A stretch of DNA of 64,000 nt from Pseudisothecium myosuroides (lineage: Eukaryota; Streptophyta; Bryopsida; Hypnales; Lembophyllaceae): NCBI GenBank assembly GCA_951799445.1, contig OX637293.1, positions 20,708,001-20,772,000 on the forward strand, in the 5' to 3' direction. This document shows positions 46,480-59,504 of the stretch, one piece after another. Below the pieces are notes generated by a model, which did no database searches, was not told the DNA's origin, and worked only from the letters and a program-made list of their open reading frames with translations. The first letter of the stretch is position 1. The number at the start of each line of letters is the position of its first letter. The position numbers and the translations under genes were made by a program.

Positions 46480-49195
46480 ATATGGACCTAGTGCGCCTAT
46501 GCCGTTGCCACAACCAAAATAAAAGTCAAAGTAATTTTTTAATTTTTTAATTTAGAGAAACTTTGAAATTCAATATCTTTCACACTTGTAAGATTTTGTT
46601 GTTTTGTATGAGGTTGTGTTCTTTATATGAATAGAAATTCTTATGCACAAAGGTATGCAAGGGCTTTGTTTTGTGACGTTTGGACATGCGATGTGAAAAT
46701 TATTGATTTTTCAATTATTTTTCAATTAAAAAAATGGAATTAAATTATCTCCTTCTCATAGAATGCTACTCACAATTTTTAGATTTCAGCATATCAACAA
46801 AAAAACAACTAGTTTGCCCTATGCCATTGCTTCAACCAAAATAAAAGTAAAATAAAAATAAAAATAAAAATAAAAGTAAAAGCAAAAATAATTTTCTAAT
46901 TTTTTAATTCATAAAAATTTTGAAATTCAATATACTCAATGCACAAAGGAGTGCAAAGGCTTTGTTGCGGTGTGAAAAGTTGAGTTGTTGACACAAATAA
47001 AAAACTCTATGCATAAAGGAGTGCAAGGGCTTTGTATTTTGCCGTTTCGACATGCAATGTGAAAGTTATGGTTTTTCCAAAATAAAGATAATTTAATTCA
47101 ATTTTTAAATTTAAAATTAATTCAAAAATCCATAACTTTCACACCATAGGTCCAAACGCCACGAAACAAAATCCATGTATCCCTCCTCGCAAAGAGCTTT
47201 GTAAAATACCACAAACTTGGCCAGGGGACTTACGATTTTTTAGATTTCAACATATCAAACAAAACAAAATTAACCAACTAACTAACTAACTAGTTTAAGG
47301 TATAGATAGTGTGCCTTGTGCAGTTGCCACAACCAAAATCAAAGTAAAAGTAATTTTTTAATATATAAAAACTTTGAAATTCAATATTTTGTGTAAGGGC
47401 TTTGTTGCAGTATGAAATGTTTGTTTTTGATATGAATAGAAAGCTTCATGCACGAAAGGGTGCAAAGGCTTTGTTTTGTGGCGGTTGAATATGCAATGTG
47501 AAAGTTATATTTTCTCCAAAATAAAGATAATTTAATTCAATTTTTTAATTTAAAATTAATTAAATAATCCATACCTTTCACTCCATAGGTCCAAATACCA
47601 TGAAACAAAGTCCGTGCACTCCTCTTTGTAAAAAGAACTTTCCGGTAGTGCAAGTGCTTAATTGTGATGTGAGAAGTTGCATTCTTGATATGAATATAAA
47701 GGTTTGTGTACAAAGGAGTGCAATGGTTTTGTCTCATGGCGTTTGGACCTCCAATGTGAAAGTTATTCTTTTATCAAAATAAAAGATTATTTAATTCAAT
47801 TTTTTAATTTATAAAAAATTTGAAATTCAATCATTTTCACACCATAGGTCCAAATTCCACAAAACAAAGTATGTGCACCATAAAATAAAGTCTTTGTGAA
47901 GAGCTCTCCAACTATACCAAGAATGTAACCTCTTAGATTTTATTGTATCAAACAAACAAAACTAACTAACTAACTAATTTAAGGTATATCCTAGTATGCT
48001 TTGTGCCATTGCCATAGTAAAAATAAAAGTAAAAATATTTTCCTAAATTTTTAGCTCATAAATAATTCATAAAAAAATTGAAATTCAATCATTTTCCTAC
48101 CATAGGTCCAAATGCCATGAAACAAAGCCCGTGCACCCCTCCTCGCCAAAGATTTTCCAACGGTACCAAGCACACAACTGGGGGAGGCATGGTCCAGGAG
48201 ATCTCATTGTTACAAACAAACAGAACAAAATTATAGCCTAACTTAAGGTATGGACTAGTATGCCCATGTAAGTCATTGCCACAATCAAAATAAAAGTAAA
48301 AGCAATTTTCTAAATTTTTAATTCCTAAAAATAACTTTCACACCGTAGGTTTAAACACCACACAAAAAAGCCTGTACATCCCTCTTCACCGAAGGCTATA
48401 TGACAGTACCAAGAACTCGACCAAGGGACATATAATTTTGGAGATTTCAATGTAACAAACAAAACAAATAGCCTAAACTTAAGGTATGGATGGATGGACT
48501 GGTGTGCCTCTACCATTGCCACAACCAAAATAAAAGTAAAAATAATTTCCTAAATTTTAAATTCTAAAAGCTTTAAAATTCAATATCTTTTATGCATGAA
48601 GGAGTGCAAAGGCTTTATTGAAGTGTGAGAGGTTACATTCTTGATACAAATAGAAAGCTTTGTGCATAAAGGAACGTAGGAGCTTTCTTTTGTGGCCTTT
48701 GGACATGCAATGTAAAAGTTATTATTGTCCAAAATAAAAGATAATTTAATTCAATTTTTTAATTTAAAAAAAATTCAAAAATCCATAACTTTCAGATTGT
48801 AGGACCAAATGTTATGAAACAAAGTCCATGCATCTTTCTTTGTAAAGAGTTTCCAACGGTACCAAGAACGCGGCCGAGGGATTCACGGTTTCTAGATCTT
48901 AGGGTATTGAACTAAACAAAACAAACTAAAAGCCTAACTTAAGGTATAGACAATGTACATTGTATCATTATTATGGCCAAAATAGGAGTCTACATATTTT
49001 TTTAATTTTTTAGTTTATAAAACTTTGAAATTCTTTTTACACCGTATGTTCAAACACCACAAAACAAAGTCCATGCACCCTTCTTTGTGGAGAGCTTTAC
49101 AACAATATGAAGAACGCTGCTAGAGGACTTATGATTTTTTACATCTCAACATATCAAACAAACAAAACAAACAACCTAATTTAAGGTATAAAAAA
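46480..49195 (-). repeat. Field of the same dispersed repeat, reverse orientation
   Basis: The blocks of the 38530-42000 family appear in reverse complement and reverse order (GCCACAACCAAAATAAAAGT, TTGAAATTCAATATCTTTCA, GGAGTGCAAAGGCTTTGTTG, CATAACTTTCACACCATAGG, CAACGGTACCAAGAACG, and AAACAAACAAAAC...TTAAGGTATAG). About six units end near 47300, 47985, 48250, 48490, 48945 and 49190. Confidence 0.7.
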
Positions 49196-49199
49196 ATTT

Positions 49200-50130
49200 G
49201 AGGGAGGTTGGTATTGAGGTGCATACAGACTTTGCGGGTTTGCATCTCTAGACCAACATTTTGGTGAAAAAATTGGACATCATGTTTTCTTATTCCATTG
49301 AGATCTAAAGCGAATCTCTATCACATTCACTAGTAGAAATCTTAGCCAGAAACAACATAATTAAGTTGCCTCATATGTCTTGATTTGAATTTTTAAATAC
49401 TATTTTGTTGATTCCAACATGTATGATTGATTTAGAGGGATTGATTTGGATCTTATATTCTACCGAGGCAACAACAATATCTTCTATATTCCTATCTAAT
49501 TGTAGAAATGGTGTCCAAAAATAATGGAGGACTTGCTAAAAACTTCCCTTAAAAATGGTTGATCTAGCATTTTAGAGGGCTTGCACATCTTTGAACATTT
49601 TGGAGTATATTTATGTCAAAATAAAATGGAAATCACACCTTACATACTTTTGTTTTATGTTTTGAGATCACTATAGATTTAGTTATGAATTTTGAATTTG
49701 GATTCAATAAGGTTCTAAAAGTATCCTTACCATGACACATTTGATGTTGATATATTGAAGAATGCAAAATGTACCCATATGTTAAAGAATACATTTAGAT
49801 ACTTAATCATTTTTACACCTCCTATTTTATTCAAATTTCATTAAAGCTAAGAAGAAGAAGAAACAATTTAGAGTACAATATGGACGTTAATCCAATAGTG
49901 ATAACTATAGCCATAAATTGGATTCATAGTTGTCCTCACCATCAATAATTGCTTCAAACATGGTAAAGAGAATGCATGCCAAGTTATAAAAAACAACCCC
50001 AAGTAAGGTCCTACCTTGTTGTGCCAATCAACAGTAAAGGAGGGAGGTATTGACCAACAATTGTTCATCTAATGACTTGGCTTGTTTTGTCATTACCTAG
50101 CATAATCTCAATGCAAGCAAACATGAACCA
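49200..50130. other. AT-rich stretch, nothing supported
   Basis: I see no gene, RNA or clear repeat boundary. Confidence 0.4.
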
Positions 50131-50134
50131 TTAA

Positions 50135-51059
50135 CCCCTAAAGGACCAGCCTGCTATTTTTAGCAACATAGCAATTTTGGGCAGGTACGTGTGACTAGAG
50201 ATCTTCATATTTTAAGCTGAAATTTTAATAGAAGGTGGGGACGAGAAATATCTTTCATGTGCACTAAATTTCATGACATTTCAAAATAGGAGTCAAAAGT
50301 TATGGCCTAATATGTTACTTTTTTCACCGAGCGGGCAACCCGGGCAGATCTAAAAAAATCACTTTTTTTCCAAAATAAAAATTTGAAATTGGTTTTCTAG
50401 AGTTATATATACGTGGAAAGCTTTAAATTATTCCATTTCGACCAATGAGTAAAAAATTATGAGGTTTTTTAGTTTGCGGGCAGTTACAGATTCTCTACTC
50501 TGAAATAAACTTTGAAGTTGTTTATTTAACTCAATTTTTAATATTTTTTGAAATAAAAAAATCATAGGATTTAGGTTGTTTATTACAACATTACAACCAT
50601 TGGAATTGACATTTTTCAATTCCATAATGAAATTCTTAACAATTTAGTATTTTGGATCATTCTCTACTTCTTTCTACTTACTATATTTTCCCTATATGTT
50701 GTACAATTCCAAATGATTTGAAATTTTTTAAGCATGTAGCCAACTTGTTTAGGAAAAATAATTCATAGAAGCACCACCATTTTGGACATTTTTTCATACA
50801 AATGTGACCTTGTGAAGTGCAGCTGCCCTATTTTTCGCAGGGACAAAAAAAGGATTTTTGCCAATTCAAATGCTGATATCTTCCAATCCGCATGGTGGAA
50901 AATTCTGAAATTTTTTCCACATCTTCTAAAACTAGTTTACTATAAGATCCTACGGTTACATGTGTCAAAAAAGTCTTTTTTTCAAAATTTTGGTACTTGT
51001 ACTGAAAATGACAGTTTTTGAGTGTTTTCGGTGAAAACATAGTCATGGAACTTTAGGGT
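50135..51059 (+). mobile_element. TTAA-flanked inverted-repeat element, copy C
   Basis: TTAA at 50131-50134 and 51060-51063. Left end CCCCTAAAGGACCA. The right end has decayed to GGAACTTTAGGGT. The interior shares TTTCGACC, CGGGCAGTTAC and TATAAGATCCTACGGTTA blocks with A and D but is more diverged. No long ORF. Confidence 0.7.
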
Positions 51060-51069
51060 TTAAGTTGAC

Positions 51070-53100
51070 CTTCAAATCTTAGAATACTTACACAAAAAAC
51101 TGCAAAAAACTACTTGTCAAAATTTTCTACTATTGTATGCATACTTAGTGTCAAATGGTGCTCATTAGCATGGCCCGATGTGTGAATTCTTGCATTATCA
51201 GTATTTAGTTGCCTCTTCATTGCCAACAAAACTTGCATGCACTAAGATTAAGGTAGAATTAACATAATGTCTTTACAACGGTGTACTTTGTCATACTCTA
51301 TTGGGATTTTGTTTATTGTCTATGGTGCTCACTCCTTGGTAAGCATAAACAACCTTCTTTCTTTATCATGCTCTTGAATATATCAGATACTAAAATATTG
51401 AAAGTAAAATTAGAATAAAGGATTTATAAGCACAAATTGTAGTGTCTTCCATTTTCACATACATCATTGATACTTTGGATGTACCCTGTGATGATGCAAA
51501 TGAAATGTGGATCTTAGTAAAAGTGAAAAATGACTCTAGCTCTATTTAGGATTTAGATGTATATTAAGAGTTTGTTCATTTAGGATATTGTGCATCATTT
51601 CTCTAGTAAGAGAGTAGATTTCAAGAACTTACAGGAAAGTAGAAACACCCAAGAAAGCCATGTGCCTAAAAGCGCCACTTAATTAGATGCTCACATGAGA
51701 TACATTTCTTAGATCAATATGTGCCTATTCTTCAAGAAACAATTTTAGAACATCTACCAAAACACTTTGACACTTCATTACTTTTGCATATTGTATCCAA
51801 ATGATGTGTTTTTTTGTACATTGAAACCTCCTACCATTTGCCAACCAATAAAATATGAATCTTTTACTAATCTAATAATTGAAATTGTTCGCAATTTAAA
51901 AAGTAGCAATTTTCTATTCCAACCTTATGGTTTCATATGCAATAAAGTGCTAGAAGGCATAGCCAAATTTTCAATACATTAGGAGTAAGTTACCAGTCTC
52001 TACTAAAAGCAACCATCTTCTTCAAATCGCTCCTATAATTTAGCTATTGAATGGATTTGAGGTGGTCCTTAAATGAACTTCTTTAGCCATTGAGTGAATT
52101 AAAGATAATCTCTTATTTATTCCATGAGTCAATCATTTGCCTTTGTTTCCTCACATCTCTTTACAAGCTTTTGGTGGACAGATTTTGAAAAACCTATAGT
52201 TATAAATGGGTGCCTATGACACAAATCTTTGAAAAATCATAAGTAATGCAGTAATGCACAAAAAAATACAAACCATTTGGGTTACATTGTGCATCTAGTT
52301 TTCTTTCTCTGAAAAATGGGCTAAAAATCTTTCCAACCACGGAAACCTATGAAAAAGGTGTATCTCTACCGGTAGTTTTATTCTCTATGTTCTGGACGGC
52401 TCTGTCTTTTGGGCTCCGTGCACCATTTGAAAGTAATTCAATCTTTACTTTTGTTACTCAAAAAGTTTTGATTGTTTGTTTGTTATTTCATTTCTTAAAA
52501 AAATAAAATAAAAAGCAAATCATGAGATTGGAACGAAAATATGCCTGAAAATACCTATGAATTTTTTTTTTTTTAAGAAGATGGTTGATTTTAGAAAGAA
52601 ATTACTTCACCAAAACATTAGTGATTGTCATCTTGGCACTTCTTCAAAAAAATATAAATAAGGGTTGGTTTCGTATCTTCTTCACTCAAATCAAATTGAC
52701 TTTGCCCACAGTAGTGAATCACTCTCACCACAATTATTCAATTTCTGAGGATGGTAGGGATTATATTACTACCTTCTGATTCAATTTTTCAATGTGTTGC
52801 GCATAGTATGCTTTGCATTCTGTTGCCGTTGTTGCTACAGTCAAGCAATTTGTTAACCCCCAAGAGAGCCTGTTACCGACTGTTCTTCCTTGAGTGAGGG
52901 AGAAGAAAATATATAAAAGTAACAAGAGCCAGCGACATTTGTTAAGTCAGTGAGTCAGTCGGTTGCCACTTGGGTTAGATTCCTCATCAACTTCTCTATG
53001 TCTGAAAAATGAGCTAAAAATATTCCCATCCAAGGAAATACATGAAAAAGGCGGACCAGCCCTTAGATGGTCGGTTTATGAGCCTCCTACCTTATGTCAT
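51070..53100. other. AT-rich stretch, nothing supported
   Basis: No gene or repeat that I can defend. Confidence 0.4.
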
Positions 53101-53108
53101 TAAGTTAA

Positions 53109-54038
53109 CCCCTAAAGGACCATTGTCCCTACGGGGGACAAATGTGTTTTCGGGCAGGTACCTACGGGCTGAAATTTTCTCCTGATTTTTTGAAACTTTT
53201 TTTGGAGATAGAAAAACTGATTAGCTTCAAGAGAAAATAATTTTATTCACAATCGGTGCCCGGGAAAAAAAGTTATGACCATATAAGCTCAAAACAGGGG
53301 ACAGGGGGCAGCTCGGGCAGCAAAAAAAATGGACAAAAATTTGAATTTTTTTTTTTAATATTTTTTTTCTCATAGATTATATTTTTGGCTTTCCAGAAAG
53401 CTTTGATTCATTTCATTTGGATATGTTATGAGAAAGTTATGGACATTCTTGTTTTTCGGGCAGTTAAAGCATCTTCTTGAAAAAAATAACTTTGGGATTC
53501 ATTTCTGAATGCAATTTTTCAAATTTTTCAAATTTTTTTTTTGAATGGTCTGATTTACTTGTTAGAAAAATCTCACCATTGGGATTAGTGCATTTTAATT
53601 CCATCTAAAATATATGAATGTTTTAGATTTTTCTTCTATCTTGTACCTACATCTACTTCACAATTTTTTTAAGAATGATAATTAAGTTTTTTTTTAATAT
53701 TATTTTTTTTCTAGACTCTCAACTCAATTCTCCACTATATAAAATAAAAGCTCAAAACTCTGTAGTGCAAAAATTTTAAGTTAAAAATGTTTAAAGTCAA
53801 AAAATCTAGTCCCGCAATGTGCTGAAAAACTTGTTTTTTTCACTTTAAATGCAAATATCTTGCAATCTGTGCGGTCAAAAATTCTAAAAAAAATTCCACA
53901 CATTCTTATACTAGTTAGGTGTAAGATCCTACGGTTGGATGTGAAAAAAAAACATTTTTCAAATTTTTTTACTCTTTGCTATAGAAATGGCAGTTTTCAG
54001 TGTTTTTTGGCAGAAAAAAGGCCTCGGTCCTTTAGGGG
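53109..54038 (+). mobile_element. TTAA-flanked inverted-repeat element, copy D
   Basis: 930 bp between TTAA at 53105-53108 and 54039-54042. Ends CCCCTAAAGGACCATTGTCC and complement CCCCTAAAGGACCGAGGCC. Closest relative of copy A, same orientation, with long shared stretches (for example TTGGATATGTTATGAGAAAG versus TTGGATTTGTTATGAGGAAG). No long ORF. Confidence 0.78.
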
Positions 54039-55069
54039 TTAAGAAGTAATTCCAAGTGATTCATATTAGCCTTGCAAGCATGTACTCTTCTGGGTACATA
54101 ACACTCACTTTTGGAGAAAATCAGGTGAATTACAAATGGGTGCACAAGTGTCATTTTTTCATTGGTTGTAAAAGTTTTATAGTAACTTTGAAACGGGTAC
54201 ACGTGTCATTTCTCCAATGAATGTAAAACACTTACTTTAAAAAAATCTCAACAAAGTCCAAGTGTAGTCTATTTCTTGTAAGAGTTTCAAATTTTCATTC
54301 AAAAAATTTGCCACAAGTGTTGATAGTCATCACGAACTATGACTATGAACTAACACTCTGAACTATGACTACAATCTTGTTCAATCCTAAAACCTTCAGA
54401 AGTCTAAACCCTAATTTCCGGTCTATATTCCATGGACGACATTGTTAGACGCCTTTCGCAGCAGCGCAACCTCTCTAAAGTATTGGTGCAATTTTAAGAA
54501 TGAGAACACAAGGACCTTCCAGCCAAGCACAGAAAAGCTAAATAAAAACAAGAGCCAAGACAAAGAATATTATTACTCTGTGTACCTGATGCCCATCAGC
54601 TCACATCAGCTCACGCTTTGCAAGCAATGTAAATAAGATATGTGACATGAAACTAAACTCTAACCTAAATTAATAGAACATGAAATTGTTGGTTTAGGCC
54701 AGAATCTTGAACCTCAGGTTGGATGAGTCGAACTTCTTAGCTCCACACAGATATCCAACATTTTACAAACCAATTTCTATAGCACCAAAAAAACACTCAT
54801 ACTTGAATTCTAGACATAGCAGGAGGAGGTTGTACTTGAGAGATGAGCCAATCCACAATACTTCGAAGAGCCTCGCCGAATTTATCAACCTCCTTCTGTG
54901 GAGAGTAAGGGTCATCGATTTTAGCTCAAACATCAAGCTTTTGAGCATTGCAGCACCCTAGCCACAAGCCTTCACTGTTAAGCATCTTGTAGAAATATGA
55001 TAATTAAGCCACAAAGTCATACATTCAAAAAATAAATTATTAGAAGAGGCTCAAACAATGATGCGCAAT

Positions 55070-55215
55070 TACTCAATCCCTCAATCCCTAAACCTCTCAA
55101 TATTTCAATCCCTCAATCCTGGATTCTCTCAATCTCTCGGTCTCTCTTAATCTCACATCTTGCATTTCCTGATCTTCTAATGTCTCGATTTCTCGATCTC
55201 TCAACCTCTCGACCT
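55070..55215 (+). repeat. Degenerate TCTCAATC/TCTCGATC simple repeat
   Basis: Irregular repetition of CTCAATCCCT and TCTCGATCTCTC words. Confidence 0.65.
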
Positions 55216-55761
55216 AATCTCTATTGATTCGAGATTCAGGCATGGCAAAACTTTTCCTCTAATGGTTGATCAGAAGCAAAGAAGCTTTGAAGTCAAAGTG
55301 CGCACCACTGTTGAGGTCTAAACATAATTTGTTGAAGCGCGCCTCCTGCTCCCGGCTATGGAATACTTTTTGCACGCGGGGACTTATGCGCTTGGAAAAT
55401 TGACAGGTGGGATTTCGAGGTATGCATTATCAGGTTTTAGACATGTAGACTTAGAAATTGCTGGTTGCCGTTTTCTTTGGCCGGGGCCCTTGGTGTATCG
55501 TTTGCACGCAACTTACAGGCAGCATTTCTCAAGGTCGGGTAGTAGAGCCCACGATGTGCAATTCTAGTCCCGGATTTTGCGATTCTGACACCCGTGATCT
55601 ACGATTCCACCATGGCATGTTTGGACTAGATTTGCTGAGATTGATCTTCTCCACTTCCAGAATGGAGTTGATCCCTTTGCCAACAAGAGATCCAATAGTG
55701 CAAGCGAGGCTCTTTTGTTGAGAATCTTACTGGTGATCGCAAGGGCTATGAGTGATATATC

Positions 55762-56132
55762 TCAAAACAGGTCTGGAGAATGTAAGGTGGGGGTCATTCC
55801 GCCTAGCACACCGTAAACTAGAGCGCGTCCTCCATCCTTCACACTAGCCATCAACAATGCCATCATCCTACCGCAAATGGCGTTCAAGTCTGCCCAGGCG
55901 CCCTTCTCTCTAGTGATCTCCTTCACTCTCGCCACCATATCCTCGTCCTTGGTGGATTTAAGCAAAGATCGACTCATGTCGACAATTCTTTCATATTGTA
56001 TAGCAAGACTGTCACCTTGAAGCACCCTAGAATTGCAGCCACACAGCATATTAAACCCAATTGGCATGGCTAGCGCTATCAATTTTGGAATGAGGATGCC
56101 AACTTGCAACCCAAATTGCAGGAACTAGGTGA
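55762..56132 (-). CDS. Possible exon of an unknown helical protein
   Basis: An open frame from an acceptor-like TAG at about 56133 to 55762 reads IPKLIALAMPIGFNMLCG, then a charged helical segment (YERIVDMSRSLLKSTKDEDM) and ICGRMMALLMASVKDGGRA. There is no ATG at the start, so it would be an internal exon. Local composition is less AT-rich than the flanks. No family recognised. Confidence 0.3.
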
Positions 56133-56139
56133 TTGATCG

Positions 56140-58630
56140 CAGAAAGGAGCTATAGGAACGGATTCATGAAGTTATGCATGATTTTGTGGAGATCAGAGCA
56201 AACCTGCCCGAATTCCCTCCCCGTGCACTTCGACTGTGATTAGGCCAACTCCTAACTTTACGGAAGCCAGGAGAGATTTTGTGTTCGTCCTTGAAGTCAC
56301 TAACACTGGCCATGAACAATCCTTGATTAAACTTAAAGCTAAATCGACATAAGAATTGTTAAGACAGAGAACTTCAACTCTTGCTTCAATCTCAGGGGCG
56401 ATTAGAAATATGAAGCTAGGAATTCGAAACTCTCTTGAATGGTGGATGTGGAGAGGATCCGAATACCATTAATTACAATTCAATAACTCTTTAAAGGGAT
56501 GCAACAATGTGCAAGATTGAGCAAGAAGCCTCAGAACAAGCATGCAAGGCAATGCGCTGTTATCATTCTTCAACAAGATCTTCGCCAACCGAGCAGTGAG
56601 TTGTGTAGATATTCTCACAAGACTGTTGCCTGGAAAATTGATTTAGGTCAATAATTCCCATTGAATCCCTTTGCATCCTCATCGCGTCCTGTTTTGTTTC
56701 AAATTAAACCAATTCTTTGCTGAGTGCTTCTTGTGATATTGATTTCATATTCACAATGACTTTAGATCATAGCAAGACTGGCTTCGTTCTACTGGATCGA
56801 TATACTGTTACATTGATCTGGACATCGCCATCAACATCAATGCCACCACTGCTCCTCGTTGATATTGATAGAAAGCAATTCTCATGTAATATCACAAAGG
56901 TGGGATGTTCATAAACTAAGAGTCCTTCCAAGCAAATTTGTATAAGGGTTTACACCTCAAAATATGTTTAACCCTAGAAAGATGTTGCAGCGGACAATAA
57001 GTGTTTGATGGATGAGAGAGAATCCTTCTATTTCTATATAAGACAAAAGTATAGATGTTCATCCTTGAAATTTTGTCAAAAAGGGAGGTCTTGCACAATA
57101 GTTTGACCTCCAATGACTGCTCTTGGGGTTTTTTGAGCAAATGATTCACATGGTACCAAAAAGGATGATTTCTACAATGACCATCCTATGCATCTAGGAT
57201 TTAACTTCAAAACTCTATAACAAAGGAAATGAAGCTTGAAAAATGAAAATCCAATGAGGAAATGAAGCTTGAAAAATGAAATCCCTAGTTAAAAAAAGGA
57301 AATGAAGCTTGAAGTGCTTACCATGAAGCATTGAATCCTCCACTAAATATGTACTTGTATTAGAGAAAAAAATAATCATTTAACAAGCTCTACACTATCT
57401 ATTTAACACTCTCTCTTTTCACAAGAACTCAAGGTGCATACAATTCAACGTAATAATTAAAATATGAAAAAATTGTAAAAAGAGATTCAAAACAAATCTT
57501 TCTCCTACGATGTCAAGTTTTTTCATGTAACTTTTATATGTAGGTTTGAAGATCATAGTTCCTACAATTTAAGGCTGATGAAAATTATGAGTCAACACTT
57601 CAGCAATAGATTGACCAAGCAACCTATTTTAAGTGGTTTTCATTTTTCAAGTTCCAATGTAATCTCAGCAGTGAGATTGTTCTAACAAGAGATTTTAACC
57701 CTGTGAAACTTTTTTTTTGAAAAATTATGGAAATCAAATTCATAAATGAATGCTACAAGTTATTTTGTCAAGAAGATTCTTTGATGTTTTTAATTCTTCT
57801 AGATTTCTATTGAGTCCATTTTGAATTTTTTTGCAAATTTGGGCAAACCCTAGTGACTTCAAATTATTTGGAGTCATTGTATGAAATTTTCAAAGTAACT
57901 TCTAATCAACATCTTCCACATGTAAAGCTTTGTTTCATGTCATTTTGTAAGTACAACAAAAAGGTCTTTTTAAATTTAATGCTATAAATCTCGAATGGAA
58001 TGCTATAAATTCCTACCTTTTAAAATTTAATTGATTGAATTGGATTAGAATGGATAGTTTGATATCTACACATAAAGTTTTGAATCATTGTATTCCAATT
58101 AATAAGATGAAAGTTGTGAAGGATCTTATTTTGTTGGTAATACATTCAAAAATAACTCCGGGAGATCACTCCTTATAATTTAAAGTGCGCAACTTGAGTT
58201 AAGAAGGTGTTTGATGTGGGGCTATTTACCTTAATTATTGTATTTAAGAGGACCGTGTTTCTACATAAAAAGCTGCAAAGGCCATACTTCCAATATCCTA
58301 TGGTTTAGGTAAATTCATTCATGCAGTTATTCAAGTGGATCTATCTTACATATAAAATTTAATTGTTCAATTTTTTCTTGCCCCTGCCTTTCTTCGCAAA
58401 TTTTTCCTTCCCTCTACTATATACATATATAGGAAATACTATAAAACCAACAACAATCAATTCAAGTGCCATTGACAAATAGCGGTTTTTAATAACAAGT
58501 TTACTATTGAACACTTCAAAATCTCCATTGAAACTATGATGTAAACATCCCATTCAATATGAGTGTATTTAACACATATGGCTTCAAAAATTGAAGTTAA
58601 ATGGACTATAAGCTCTATCCTTGTAATGTA
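56140..58630. other. AT-rich stretch, nothing coding supported
   Basis: Contains only a short triplication of GGAAATGAAGCTTGAA at about 57224-57320. No gene is seen. Confidence 0.4.
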
Positions 58631-58636
58631 TAGTCG

Positions 58637-59475
58637 GGTACAACAATCTTACAATTGGTCTATTTGAGCCATTCAAATTTTCTTGTTAAATGTGGAGTTT
58701 AATTGGTTTATTTTGATAAGCATAATTATCATTGCATCCTTACACAATCCCAATCAAGCATACCAAATTTTAATTTCAAAAAAATAAACTCCATTTTTGG
58801 TGAATTTTCACAGTCAATTTTCATGGTTTTATATGATATTTCATTGAAAACAATTGGTGATGAATTTTTTAAACTAGATTGCACAACCTCCCTTCAACAA
58901 GCATCTCCAAAAAGTCTCACAGTTCCTTCTATATAAATTTCAATATTGAGGTGATAATGCCCAAATTTTGTAAAAATAGATATCTCTTTATTATAATTTG
59001 ATTCTTCCATTTGCCCCTCAAATAGTAACTAATTTTGTACATTTGAGCATGATGGTACAATTATCTTGCCAAAATCTCATTAACTGATATAGGGATTTCT
59101 ATCTTACAAAGTTTGGTCATACTACAATTCACATTGAATTCTTCACAAATCATGCTTTTGTTACTTAATGGGGTGTTTTCTAATATGAAAATTGTGCATA
59201 TAGATGTTCCCTACATATGTATACAATCAAAATTTAAAAATTCATCACCAATTGTTTTCAATAAAATATCATGTACAACCATGAAATTTGATTTTGAAAA
59301 TTCACCAATAATAGAATTTTGCTTTATTGAAGCTGAAATTTGGTATATTTGATTGGAATTGCATAAGGATGCAATGATAATTATGCTTACCAAAATAGAT
59401 CAATTATACTCCACGTTATTTAAAAATTTGAAGGGCTCAAATATGCTGGTTGTAAGATTATTGTACCCAATTGTA
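58637..59475. mobile_element. Fold-back element with ~265-bp inverted arms
   Basis: The left arm (about 58637-58895) and right arm (about 59212-59475) are inverted copies. GGGTACAACAATCTTACAA is matched by TTGTAAGATTATTGTACCC, and ACAATTGGTGATGAATTTTT by AAAAATTCATCACCAATTGT. The spacer is about 315 bp. No coding sequence. Probably a non-autonomous DNA transposon. Confidence 0.75.
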
Positions 59476-59504
59476 CACATCATGTAGTAGGAATTTTTAT
59501 TAAT

